Source: Erigeron canadensis (taxonomy: Eukaryota; Streptophyta; Magnoliopsida; Asterales; Asteraceae). From it: a stretch of DNA of 64,000 nucleotides. The position numbers were made by a program, and so were the translations under genes. The notes under the pieces are model-generated. The model was not told where the DNA came from and did not search any database. It saw only the letters and a list, made by a program, of their open reading frames with translations. Location: assembly GCF_010389155.1 (NCBI RefSeq), contig NC_057764.1, positions 16,926,001 to 16,990,000 on the forward strand, read 5' to 3'. Below, piece by piece: positions 47,798-60,386 of this stretch. The number at the start of each line of letters is the position of its first letter. Positions within the stretch are counted from its first letter, which is position 1.

Positions 47798-50700
47798 TGT
47801 AACACCCCAACTAAGGCGGAACAATGAGATGTACAGAAAGTCGAGTATTCAAAACAAAGGATTATAAATAACATTCACCATAGCTTTATTTGATAAAAAA
47901 AATTTACAATGTACAAACATGTGAACCAATTTCCAAGTACAAATGCGTCCACCATACTTGGATATTAAGTCCACGAACCAAATAACAAGCACATGAAATA
48001 GTAAACTACAATGATCAAGGCGGATTCCATTGCCTATCACAAGGTTTGATCTTTGACTCCAAAGTGCAATGCAAATAATCATGAAGCATATAAATCCTCA
48101 ATGCTTAAGCTTATTTCCTGAAAAGCATGAAGAAAAAGTGTCAACTACCAAAACGTAGTTGGTGAGTGCATAGGTTTTTATATAAATCTTGGTACATCAC
48201 CGTTTTAATACTTAGAAAACCGATTACTATTACATTTCGAAATATCCAAACCATATGATCGACAAAATTTTCATATCATGTTATGAAGTTTCCAAATACC
48301 ATAATGTCATATAAGGACTTGGAAAAATCCATAGTAAAATTTCAAGTTCTCATTTGTCAAATCATCATGAGAGAAAAAGTATATAAATCGATTAATCGTA
48401 TATCATACCAAAATCATTCGGTTACCAAAATCATTTCAATATCACCAATTTCAACGTCTTTCAAGATATCATATGAGGGACGATACCCAATCCGTATGTT
48501 CAAACAATTTCCAATTATCAACAATATTTATATCAATTTCACTTAGCCACAAGGGCATAATTTAATATCAATTTCATTTAGCCACAAAGGCATAATTTAC
48601 ATAATTTTGATGAGTAAATGCTTGAGCCACTACTACTACCATTTTATCAAGTCCAACAATATATATATAATTCATTTCATGGCACAAGCTGTCAATCAAG
48701 TGCCGTATAAATAATAATAGGGTCGTGCCATGGAGACGACCATTCAAATTTAAGGTAGCTAGAACACCGCGTGGTCGGACTGGGAATGATGGCTGTCACA
48801 AAGGCAACCAAATATCCCACCGTTACACGTTGGGTGGGTGTACGAATCCTAGTTGCGCAACTCTCTAACTACAGGCCTCCACTTTCGGAGTAAATAGTAG
48901 TGTACCGAAAGAAAATGGGTTTGACAGAACTCAAGCTTATCATGAAGCATTTATCACATTGAACATACGAAACAATTTCATTTCATAATCATATTATCAA
49001 AAATCATTTCATATATATATGTATATAAAAGCAATTTTCATTTACATATCATGTCTTTCACCCCGATAGTTAAACACATAAAATAGTTTGAAAGGGGGCT
49101 ATGACTCACCTTGATATGCCGCATATTATATTCACTTATCCAAAATGGCTACTTCCCATCAACCGCTCCATCATACATCCGTCACGTTTCTCAATCACAT
49201 TTCAAAGCCAAGACTATCCCTACGATAGGACTAATACACGTAAGTTCCTATCTTAATCCATTACTTGGAAATAGCACTTTTATTATGTTGCTATCAATTA
49301 TGGGATCCAAGTATATTGCTAACATTCACATCGTTTTGGTTGTAGAGATTGGTGGTGTAAAAGGTTACATTATTTACATGCGTAGTTATAAGTTGTTAGA
49401 TTTTTGGTAACTTGACTTCATTTGTGGTTTCACTTGGCATCTTAGGTTATCATATAAAAATGTCATATTAAGTTATGTTATCCTTATTCATCATTTGTTG
49501 TGTAACCGATTTTAGCGCGAATTAGCATTTGTGATATCAATATATAGCTTGGTTAACATAATTACTTATGCCTATCACACTTAATTATCTTTGTTTTATT
49601 TTGATTACACTTATCTCATGAAATTAGTTTAAGTGTTATGGGCCATTATCAATTGGGCCAAAATGTGATGGGTTTTTAAGTGACTTAGGCTTAATTTAGT
49701 TATTGGGCTTAACTTTATTTGGGTTATATGCTTAATGGGTTATATTGGTTATTGGACTATATGGTTTGTTGGGCCAAGTGGGCCTACTGATTTATATTCC
49801 TTACGGGCTCATTAGTTGGGCCGGGCTAGCCCATTAACTCCTTAGTGCACCATTTAGCCCATTACACTAATGATTAGCTTCTTTCAAAATTTTCTGTTTT
49901 TACTTCACATTTTAATGAAATGTTGGCTACTATTTTGGGGTCAAGCCGAATTATTTGGACCTTCATGATTTTTACACAGTGACTTATATGTATCTAGTAT
50001 TTTTTTCAATTTTTGGTGAATTTTTAGATAATGTTTGGTGTCCTTAAAAACTATCCAAACACAAACTGTCGCGAATGGGCACTACTTGCGATATCAAAAG
50101 TTTTATAAAAGTTCTTGATGTTCTGATTGTTAGAAAAATCCCTTGATTTTATTTAAACTTCAAGACACATTGACATTAATTTCCACCAAGTATGACCTCC
50201 TGGAACCTTATGGATTAGGAGATAAAAATTGTTAAAGTCTATAATATATTCAGACAAAATAACAGTTTGACTAGTTTCAGTAGAAAAATCATATTTTTCG
50301 TTTGGTTAAGTATTTTTGAGTAATTTCAGTTGGAGGTTAATCTTAACTCATTTGTCTACAACTTTTATTTTGAAAGTGTTTCTTGAAAATGCCCTCACAT
50401 GTTCAGTTTATTCGTTACAAGACAGAAGATGGATTCTGTCAGCTTTTACTTTGTTTGCCCAATGCATGCCTTTACTTTATGGCTTCACCCAATACTTATT
50501 TTGGCAAACCCAATACATTTTGTTCATCCTAATTCATCTCTTAATCTTTCATTAGTGTTTTCTCCAGATTTCATTTCATATATTATGGACAAATCATGTG
50601 ATGAAAGTGATGAATTTATATTTGTGTTCTTGTGATTTCAGCTAGTGATTTTTATGCATTGTTTTGTCTTGAATTCTTATAAAATCCTTATTTCTTGTAT

Positions 50701-52330
50701 TAACTTCATAAATCCCAGATTATTAACATGTATTTTAACATCAAAATATATATATGAAATCATCAATTAAAGACCCATCTCAAATCCCAAATCAAAACAA
50801 CTTAAACTAGTGCCAATCTAAGCATGCATGTAATCATCTCATCATTTTAACAACAAATCTTTATCCATCTTCAATTCAACAACTTAAAAACATATTTTTA
50901 TGAAAAACTCCAGAAATATATTCATCAAAATATATAAAAATATGACCATATTTCAAAGGAAAAATCACTTTAAAATCTATTTAATCTATGACAACACCTT
51001 TGGGTCTTAAACTAGTTGAATCCTTGAATCTTTCTTCTAGATTTCAACATGCATGAGCATGAGGAAGAAGATTCTATCAACTTGCCTTCATCAAGTGTAT
51101 TTTCAAGAAGAAAATCAAAGAAAAACATGGTCTTTGATAAAGATCTTTTAGTATATACAAAAACAAGATAGATTAAACAAAGAGATGAAGATTTATACCC
51201 TTCTTGTACTCGGTTTTGGAGATGATATTGGGCAGAAAATTTCGTGGCCTTTATGCTCTATATCACCCTTATTCCAAGCTTAAAATAACCCTTAAAAGTA
51301 TCTTGAATCAACCCTTGTTTAATCCTTTAAAAACCCTTATTATTACTATAACTTTAGATTGATTTTTCTTGCCTTTTTGTTGCTTCCTTTGAACCGAAAT
51401 GGAGGAGAAGAAGAGGAGGAGAAAATGCAAAAAAATTTGATAAGAAATGAGAGAGAAAAGGTGTTTGTGTGTGTGTTAGGAAGGGTTAGAGTAATTAAGT
51501 TGTGTGAAGAAAGAGTTAGAGTGTGACTTTGGGTATGAAATGCCTTGGAAGTGTAAGAATAATGCATGCAACTAATTTTTGATTGGGTAAAGGCTTATGG
51601 GGGAGGGGGGGCGGTTTTTGTAAAGGAAAATGGAAGGGATTTTTGTTTAAATTTTGTATTTTAAGTGGAAGTATGTATATATGTGGTGTATGTAAGTATT
51701 ATATGTAATAGTAGGTAGTAAAGGTGCATATATTCTAATGTTTACTAGCTTTTAAAGGTTTTCAAAAAAAATATGTGGATATATATATGTTTATGTGTCG
51801 TGTATATATATATATATATGCATATCTTTGTGTTTTAAAATTTGTTACATAATCCCATTAACAATATATTTGTATTTATATTAGACATGCATTTGTGCAC
51901 TTATTATTATCCAAGCATTTTGTACATAAGAGTTTGTTATTATATGGTTAGGATGGTTATTATGTATTTGTGCTTACCTACACTTTAATTTGCTCGATGA
52001 CTATATTGTTGGACAGTCATGAGGATTCTTGATCGTTAACTCAACTTGTGAGTCTTACATTATTGTTTATATAACCTGACTAGTTAATAATAATTTTTTT
52101 TGTTCCACGGTATTTTATCAAGTTCATTTAGAACTAATTTATTGCTTGAGATTGTCTTGAATGATAACAGTTATTGTTTATGGCATTCCTAAGGCATCTC
52201 ACCGTACCATAGGGCAATTATCACTATGCTTTGAATGTTTAAAAGGTCAATTCCCTTGATAAATCTCTAGGGATAAAGACCTAGATAAGTCCAAGTAAAT
52301 TATCCCAATTGAAATTTGAGGGTTGTTACA
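47798..52330 (-). repeat. J2: complete gypsy 3' LTR, 4.53 kb
   Basis: TGTAACACCCCAACTAAGGCGG...GAGGGTTGTTACA. On the minus strand it follows the PPT TTAGGGGGGTAATGA (52345-52331). Its far end abuts TATAC of the J1 internal region without a primer site, so J2 as a whole was inserted into J1. It contains the same conserved blocks as J1 and J3. No gene. Confidence 0.9.
51786..51824. repeat. TA microsatellite
   Basis: An uninterrupted (TA)n run with GTGTATA and GCATAT ends, inside the J2 LTR. Confidence 0.6.
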
Positions 52331-55300
52331 TCATTACCCCCCTAACAACAACTTCGTCCTCGAAGTTCGCTCGTTTACACCGTGATAACATGAATAGATT
52401 AACGGTAAGGATAGCTTTACGGAGACATACAAAATGTGAGAGTTCACATAGGTTTTATCACGACCTTTCGGTTAATGACGGACTTTTTAACCTCCATAGT
52501 TGGGGGCATCTATTTCTTGGTGCCCTAAATATCACCTGATTAGAAGCTTTGAAGGAGTTATAATTGTCATTCACTTCATGAGACGACTTGAAACTAATCG
52601 TAAGAAATCACTGTGGGCTGTCCATTCTGCCTAGATCAATGTTAAGTAATGGAATGATGACAAGAATATTAATACGGAGGTCTAATATGAGCAAATGGTT
52701 CGCAACGTGAGTTATAACAAAAATAGTAAGAGACGTTGGAATTTCGATCTTTGGTGGCTACTCATTTCCCATTGTCACTTTGTGTACTTTCCTTTATCAT
52801 TTGCTTTCCCCAGTAAGGAATCCTCCACTGGCTCCTTGCCTACTTCTAGCTTTCTTTGGTTTGATGTTGGACACGCTTGCCGCCATCAGAAAATAATGAT
52901 TCTGTTAGTGACTAATCACTTGTTAAGGGATTACCCCCTTATCAAGGGTGATGCTAATCCGGGATGCTGAGTTGTATTAAAATTTGCAAGGGTAGATTTC
53001 CATAATACCTTATTCTAGGGTTTTCAGTTTCGTCTTTATTGTCTTATGGCGTGCAAGGGAAATCGGTCATGTAATGTATGATGATAGTTCCATCTTGTTC
53101 TTTCAATTTCGCCCTTATTTTTCCAAAGTCACCTTTTTCCGTTATTCGCTAAGTCACATCGTTAATAATTTCTTTTGCTCTTGCCGATATTGGCTTTTAA
53201 TTCGTATCATGGCACCTTTACTTCTTCCTTTTTAATGTAGAATGACTACCATCCATGACATATTTCCGACTAAACTCCTTTTCAATATTACTCATATGAC
53301 CTCTTCCATTTCTACTCTTTGCCTATGCATTCCTCGCGATAGAGTTTACACAATCCCTATGCTTACAATCAATCATCTCACATCCTCATCATCTTGGCAA
53401 GATTTACACTTCGAGCACTTATGAGCATGGACCCCTTCTCAAGGACAATTCTTCTTAGGTCCTTTCAGGCCTCTACAAATCTTCTAATTACCTTGCTCTC
53501 AAAAGCCTCATTTTTTTATTTTTTATTTTTCAAGCACACCAGTCTAATGTTCTTGGGAATTGTGATGTAACATAATTTAGGTGAAGCTTCACACCTCATC
53601 CTTTTCTCAACCATTTGGTTTTCTCCATTTTTCCTTCTTGTTCTTATGGATAACCATACTCCTTACCGTTTTGCCACTTGGATCCATCTCTTACTAGATA
53701 ATTGTTATTATGGATGACACATGCGCAGTCGATAGTCCTTGGAATTTATCTCAGGGGTACTTGCGAGATCATAGGTGATAGGGATCCTTGGATCCCAACT
53801 CATCATTGAAACGAGTTATCCTTATCACACTTTCGTTTAAAGGTTGCATAACTAGCTCCTCCCGGAGTTTGTAGTTGTTTGAAAATTAGTTCAGCAACCA
53901 ACTTCCTTGGTCATCATGGTAGTATGTGTCTTGACTTCTAGCATCGTATTTCTTCTTTGCTTTTACTACCAACTTAGCGATTCCATACTGCTTTCCTTCT
54001 TTACTTTTCTTGGGAGCAAATCTCCTTGGGTCAATGGTTCTTGACTGTCCACCCTGTGTTCTAAAATTTTTCTCACTCAGGTTCATCTTATTTTAGCTTA
54101 CCTCTCTACAAACGTTGACCTTGAGGGGTTAACCTCCATAACTCACCTTGCTTCTAAACTCGTGTGTTGAGCGTATACCGCTTTCTCTTGGCTTAGTTGA
54201 TCAATTCTATTAATAGCTTGGTTTTTGATAGTGGTTTTCCAAGTGGTATTCAAGAATAACATGAGGAGTGCCATAAAGATGAATATTTCCGGAACTACAT
54301 CTTGTAGATAACGTCGATGTCCTCACTTTACCGTTTAGGTTTAATCGCATTCCTTTACTTTACTCTCTACTCTACATTACCTTCAATGATGCTACTGAAT
54401 AACTCTTCCTGAACGATAAAGTATAGTCTTGCGCTTCATTCTCCATGTTCGAGTATCTTCCTTTGTTGTGATTACCCCCTGAACATGTTTCTTCTAGAAA
54501 AATGTAAGGGATTTCATGCTTTTTGTATCATCTCGCTTTCTCCCCTAAGCAAGATCATTAGCCACCTTCTTAACTAGGTTCCTTGAATCACCTTGCTTAA
54601 TTACATCTTGGTAATCTTCAATTGGCCAAATTTTCTCATCCTTCTGGACGACCTTAAATTCGCTAGATTTCCTAATCTTACTTGTAACTACTCTTGTTCT
54701 CTAAAGTAGTCCCAAATCATTATTCGTTTATCTTTAAATCGCGGGAGTCACATAATTCTCATATTACTTCTTATCCTCATTAATTGCATCTTCGCTCCAA
54801 CGGTAACTTTGGAATTTCTTATAATTTCTGTCAAGGCTCCATTGAAGGACCTTCAATTCCTTTACCAATTTGAGTCCTCGGTTCAATTTCCTCTACACTC
54901 GCTCACATGTAGACCATATCCAAGGCATCGCTTTCATTGGGTATACTAGTCTATAGTATCTTCTATACTATACTTCTCTGACTCACTAGTTTCCTGAACT
55001 TCCTTGTATCGAGTGGGCCCTTCTCTTAAGGTCGTTGCGAGTGGGTGGTGTTAGTTATTCGGTCTCACCACTTTCAGGTGTTACGTCAAGTTATCCGTTA
55101 ATTAAGGAAATCGTAAATCTTTGGAGAAGAAAAAGAATCATACTTTCATCGTGTTTGGTCCTCGAGATTGTCGAGATTCACTTGGCTAGCTTTAATATGG
55201 AAGTGGGGATTAAGATTTCATAGCGAGTATAAGTCGATAACTCAAATTAATACCATTAGGCGAGTCAAACGGAATGCTTCAACGTCGCTTGTGAAAAATT

Positions 55301-56229
55301 GCTTCCTTATACTTTGATTGACACAATATATCTTTCACGGCCTACTTTATGTACGTGACGCAATAGCATCTTCTATTGTATATCTTTATCCCACGCATTT
55401 CGCTTATGGACAACTGATGTCTAAATGTCATTCGCATCCCTTGATGTCGCAGCGAGAGCAAGGTACTACTTACTCAATTTCGCCATTTTGAGTGTTGTGT
55501 AAGTGAGTTGTATGTTGTTGGGTCACTAACTTTTAAAGAGAAGCGGTGGTGATCATTACTTTGACTCATTAAGAATATCAAGGATATAGAATTTGGTTTC
55601 GAATGAATGAAGTAGGAAATATAAAACAAAAGTTTCATTTAGGCTTGAATCAGACTCCTTGCGCGAGTTAAAGAAATCACTTCTATGTGTTACGTTGCCC
55701 ATTGGACTCCAACTTTCAATGATGTCAACATGTACCTCATCGACTTAAATATTATAGTTGGATGTTCGCATATACGTGTTAGAATAGAAATAACGCACAA
55801 AATTTCGAGGCTACATTCCTCACGGTGTGTCGTCTAGATAGTATGGGTACGTGTTCGACTAGTGACATTGTATCGTCATAAGGCCTTAGTGTCGCTTGCC
55901 ATTCATAAATCTCCGACTTAGTTTGACATTTCCATATGATTGCGCCATCTCAGATCGAATACAAAGGTTATGTGTAGTTTCTAAGAAGATAGAGTCGTCT
56001 CATATATTGGGACTATAATTCTTAAGATAGAACGTCCAACGTGTGTGGAAAGATGCTACACCGATGATATCGCGTTGTCGTATGTAAATAATGAATAGCG
56101 GTGTCATAAGAAAAAGGATATTGAATAGTTTCAAAAATCACAAGTGAACGAATATCGGAGGGGTACTTAATGACAACTTTCATACTTAGAAAATTTCTAG
56201 TTTATAATGAATTTCCCAAGGGCAATCAC
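52331..56229 (-). mobile_element. J2 internal region, at least 3.9 kb, no recognisable coding
   Basis: 52331-54178 repeats the J1 internal region, including the PPT and TTCGAGGACGAA; 54179-56229 extends further upstream on the minus strand. No gypsy Gag, protease, RT, RNase H, integrase or chromodomain motif is visible. The best frame is 66 codons at 54086-53886 (MNLSEKNFRTQGGQ..., basic PKKSKEGKQYG), with a decayed but alignable counterpart in J1 near 47650-47470. It may be a coding relic or chance. Element D is inserted at 56230. Confidence 0.75.
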
Positions 56230-56552
56230 TGTTAGAAATCCAAAAGTAGTGATACATTGTAATTTAAATTATGGAGTTACTTGTTGTTAAGTCATGTGTT
56301 GATGATTTCTAAGGTTGAGGGGCTAATTGTGATAATTAGTATAGTTAGTTAGTTTAGACTATAAATAGCTCTCAATTCCTTAGAAATCATAACTCTTGAC
56401 ATAACTTTTGCATAACTCTTAACACTGATCATATCAATAACACACTCTTGATCCCAATTCTCTCTCAACACACACACAAACACCAAGAACACACACACTA
56501 ACCAAACACCATTGTCGATGTGAATTCGAGTGATAAAATCGTGGTGATTACA
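56230..56552 (+). repeat. Element D 5' LTR
   Basis: 323 bp, TGTTAGAAATCC...GATTACA, ending two bases before the primer site. TATAAATA lies at 56360-56367. It is similar to the element B LTR over its first ~180 bases. Confidence 0.92.
56360..56367 (+). promoter_or_regulatory. TATA box of element D LTR
   Basis: TATAAATA lies 130 bases into the LTR. Element B has TATAAA at the equivalent place (9289-9294, minus strand), which supports function. Confidence 0.6.
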
Positions 56553-56554
56553 TT

Positions 56555-56566
56555 TGGTATCAGAGC
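56555..56566 (+). other. Element D primer-binding site (tRNA-Met)
   Basis: TGGTATCAGAGC, the site where tRNA-Met primes minus-strand cDNA. Confidence 0.93.
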
Positions 56567-57002
56567 AAAACATCGTTTTGATCTCGATCCATAACTGAAT
56601 TCAATCACATTTCATCAAATATCACCTATAATTATGTTTTTTTCTGTTTCTGTTCGTTTTTGTTCTTCACTGAAAATCCAAAAATTAACCTCTCGAATCA
56701 CATAAAATCACAAATGTTTGTTCACCGTTCGATTCCTCATAGTTAATAACATAATCCTCTCAAGTTTCGTATTCTAATTCGATCTGGATCAAAAGTTCAG
56801 ATTTTGAGTTTTTGACGCTAAAATTTGGGATTTGATTCTGTTGTGTTATAAGCTAAAGTGTGTTAATCGGATCATTGCTGAGGTGAAAACAAACTGTTTG
56901 CGAGTGGTTTCATGTTCCAATTCTCAGAAAATCAAAAGATATTGAAGTTTTAAAAATCGTCAATGGAGGTGTTCATACTCAGAGGTTGAAGACGACTGTG
57001 AG

Positions 57003-57690
57003 AGGCTAAACGATCTCATTTAGATCGTTTTAGTTTTTCTTTCCTTGGTACATACATTTCAGTGTTGTGGCTTGTAAAACGATTCATATTTTGATCGTTT
57101 TGACAAGTGTGGTTGTAGTGTGAAGAGTTGATTGTGGCTAACTGATCCTTTGGATTGGTTTTGGTCAATTCAATTTCTTGAAAATACACAAGTTGTTGAG
57201 AAATCCTGAACGATCTCTTTTAGATCGTTTCAGTTTTCTTTGAAACCAGAACGATCTCTTTTAGATCGTTTCAAGTTTTACTTGAACATTCTCTGGTATG
57301 AGTAATTCATGAAGAGTTGTGTTTGGGAATCATACTACTCTTGGGTAACTGATCTTCGTGATTGGTTTTGCTCAATTCATTTCATTCCATTTCATACCAA
57401 AACTCTGCCCAAATTATTTCAGAATACTTAGAATTTTTCTTCTTCTGAAAATCGTTTCAAGTTTAAATCATTTCATTCTTAATTCAATTTAGATCGTTTC
57501 ATTCCTGCACATTGAGATCATTTCATTTATGATCATTTAGATCGTTTCATTTACACTTCTTCTACATCGTTTCATTTTAATTCCAATTCAGATTGTTTCA
57601 TTCTTATTTCAAATCAGATCGTTTCATTTTCATTTCAATTCAGATCGTTTCATTTTCATTTCAAATTAGATCGTTTCATAGTTTCATACT
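57003..57690 (+). repeat. Element D leader palindromes and ATCGTTTCATT tandem repeats
   Basis: Palindromes AAACGATCT/AGATCGTTT (about 57007-57030), AAAACGAT/ATCGTTTT (57077-57103) and AACGATCT/AGATCGTT (57210-57233 and 57249-57270). Then from about 57450 to 57685 half-sites in tandem (CAGATCGTTTCATTTTCATTT, ~27-base period). Forms near 57139 and 57350 (CTGATC...GATTGGTTTT) look like decayed copies. All lie between the primer site and the Gag start. Confidence 0.85.
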
Positions 57691-57732
57691 TTCTTCAAAA
57701 TCAATTCAATTCTCAATTCGAATCAATTTCAA

Positions 57733-58686
57733 ATGACTACTCGGGAAGCATTGTCTCTGGGTACTGATACAAGACCACCAGTTCTTTATCGTGGTAACTA
57801 TGGACTTTGGAAGAAAAGGTTCATGGATTATGTGGAACGTCAGACTAATGGTCACATGCTTAAGGACTCAATCATCAATGGACTTGCTATGCATCGTCAT
57901 CCTACTACCCGTGCTATTTTGACTCCTAATCTTTTGAACGCCGAACAAAGAGATCGTACTGCTGCTGAAAACAGAGCTAGGTCATGCTTGTACCAAGCAC
58001 TTCCTGATGAGATCTATGGCTCAATTGATTCTTACAACACAGCAAAGGAGATTTGGGATGAAGTTGCTAGACAAATGGAAGGTTCTGATGTAACCTCAAC
58101 AATTCGACTGACAAATGTCTTAACTGAGTTTGACAATTTTCAGAAATCTCCAAATGAATCTCTTGAGTCCGTCTACTACAGATTTTGCAATGTGATCAAT
58201 GAACAGAGAAAGAACAAGGTCAAGAAAGAGGAGATTGAGCTGAACATCAAGTTTATCAAAGCACTTGGTCCCGAATGGGAAGATTATGGAACTCAAATCA
58301 AGCAACATCAAGATCTGACCAAATTCACCATTCATACTCTTTATGAATCTTTCAAGTTGAATGAGAGCAAAGTTCTAAGCAAAAATTCATTCAACAAAGT
58401 GCCAGAAGTTGTATCTACTAATCCTTTGGCATTGGTTGTTGAACGAAAGGTTTCTGAGGCTCTTAAAAGACAAATGACTATTGTTTCTTCGTTAGATGAG
58501 GAGGGAGAAGATTACTTGGCTCCAAGAGATGGTGTTCCTGATGAATTCTACCAAGCTCTTGCCGCTGTGACTAAGCATTTCAAGAAAAAGTATTTCAAAG
58601 CGAGGCCAACTAACAACAATCTTCGAACTTCATCAACAAGTGCATTTCCAAAGAAGGAACAATATCATCACAAGAGTTTTGAATAA
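57733..58686 (+). pseudogene. Element D: Gag capsid region
   Basis: ATG at 57733 (MTTREALSLGTDTRPPVLYR) is the first good start after the leader. GNYGLWKKRFMDYVE is the N-terminal copia Gag motif. RARSCLYQALPDEIYGSID, AKEIWDEVARQMEGSD, FQKSPNESLESVYYRF and IKFIKALGPEWEDYG are the UBN2 capsid core (residues about 65-190). The frame is open for 317 residues and stops at TAA 58684-58686, after a K/S/F-rich stretch. Reading continues in the same frame to the zinc knuckle, so this is a single in-frame stop. Gag forms the particle that carries element RNA. Confidence 0.9.
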
Positions 58687-59718
58687 GGTGAAACAACTGT
58701 TTCCAAGAAAAGAGACAAGAAAGCAGAAACTGAGAAACAAATCATGGAGAAAGAAAAGACATCTGACAAAAAGTGTTACAACTGTGGAATTCCTGGTCAT
58801 TTTACTGTGGATTGCAAGCTGCCTCGGAAGAAGACTTATGAATATTACAAGCAGAAGATGCTTCTGGCAAAGCAAGTTGAAGCTGAAGATGACAAGTGGC
58901 TTTTGCTTACTGATGATGAAGATGAAGATCTGTCTGCCAATGTATGTTTCACGGCAAGATTGAGCAAAGACAAAGTGTTGGAGGCTGACAACACTAACGA
59001 GGAATATCCCGATGATGAGGTAAATCTCGACTCTACTTTTTCATTAATTAAGGATAAAGAGTCTTGTAGAATTGCCTTATCAAACTTGACAAATCATTAC
59101 ACTTCTTTAGCCAACAAAAACAAGAAATTGAAAAATAGCATTGTATTTTCAAAAAGGGAATACACAAAACTTCTTGAAGAAAATTCTAAACTACTTTTTG
59201 AGTATGATGCTATGAAACAAGAATTTCAAAACTATAAAGAACAAATGTTGGTTAAAGAATGTGAAATGAATGCGTCTCCTGACTCTAAGTTATTGGAAAA
59301 GTGTCATAATTTAGAAAAGACCATTCTTGATCTTGAAAAAGCCAATCAAGATCTTGAAGTTCAAAAGACCAATGAATGACTTCGTGCAAATGCGAGACAA
59401 ATGGATGTTGATATTCTGAATAAGAAGCTTCAAAAAGGTACACCAAAAACAATTGAACTTGAAAGAAAAGTTTCTGATTTAAATCATAACTGTTTTTTAA
59501 AAGGCATTGAGATTGAAAATCTTGGAAGACAAATTGAGGAACATAAAAAGAATATACTTTTCTATCAAGAAAAGTTGTACAAAGTTATCACTGCCTATTT
59601 CAATAAGTCAAAGATTGATAGATCAGAACTTCTTCTTGTGTTGGGATTTGCGAATATCACTCATTGCAAAAAGCCAAAGACAAGATCGAACCCTTGTATG
59701 ATGAAAAGTTTTTGAGAC
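58687..59718 (+). pseudogene. Element D: Gag zinc knuckle and coiled coil
   Basis: In the same frame as the capsid region. CYNCGIPGHFTVDC (58774-58815) is a perfect C-x2-C-x4-H-x4-C zinc knuckle that binds RNA. An acidic stretch (LLLTDDEDEDLS) follows, then a long coiled coil (YTSLANKNKKLKNSIV, KLLEENSKLLFEYDAMKQ, KCHNLEKTILDLEKANQDLE). A TGA at about 59377-59379 interrupts it, after which the coil continues (59401-59660). The frame shifts at about 59655-59665. The coil corresponds in position and style to the ORF of element B. Confidence 0.85.
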
Positions 59719-60386
59719 TTGGTATGGTTCAACAATTCATACGTCCATTGGATGACGAATTTGAGACTGATGAAGTTAAGAAAATTCAAAATAATAAATT
59801 TTTGGTTAATTATGATGCAATCAATACTTCTTACGAAACGAAAAAGTCATCAATTTTTGAATTAGAAGAGATCGAGTCTAATTTTCAAAACCAAGAATCT
59901 GTTGTTTCACCACCTAAACCAACTAAATTGTATGTTCCATCCACATTTTTGGAAGAACAAATAGAAGGTTTACAACAAAAGGTGGAATCTCAACAAAAAC
60001 TTATTAATAATCTACAGTCTCAAAGTCCGAATTCAAAGAATGAATCAGTTGTTGTTGATATCAAGACAGTCTGTGTGAATGTTTCTACCCAAACTGATTT
60101 CAGTCTTTTAGTAGACCATTCCACTCAGACTACTTGTGTTCCATCTACTGTTTCCTCCACCCAAACCTTGACTGATTCTTTTAAATGTTCATGTCAAAAT
60201 ACTGCTACTGTAATAGCTAATGATTATGTGCAGTCTGATTTATCCTATGACGAACTTGCGCATAGTTTAGTTTTGATATGGTACTACTTTAGGTTTTTCA
60301 CTTGTGAGTTTCCTGAAGAGTTAGTTGTTCACCCTAAGCTTTGTGCTAGTATAGGTGTTGATACTTCTACTCAACTTTTCTTGTGA
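59664..60386 (+). pseudogene. Element D: Gag extension with three TQT motifs
   Basis: Open in the third frame. It contains FRLGMV...IRPLDDEFETDEVKK, a second helical part (EEQIEGLQQKVESQQKLINNLQ), then VSTQTDF, HSTQTTC and SSTQTLT. The TQT codons start at 60087, 60123 and 60159, exactly 12 residues apart, and a weaker TSTQL follows near 60363. Evenly spaced TQT after a coiled coil is the known arrangement of multivalent LC8-type dynein light chain binding proteins, but partner and function here are inference. A frameshift near 60375 leads to the next piece, which begins with an ASVQVDF repeat. Confidence 0.72.

Noticed and set aside
53886..54086. 66-codon frame in the J2 internal region as a real gene
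   Set aside because: The J1 counterpart has a stop and the frame is short; common descent explains the similarity.
56555..56566. tRNA gene near the TGGTATCAGAGC words
   Set aside because: These are primer-binding sites complementary to a tRNA end; no cloverleaf sequence surrounds them.
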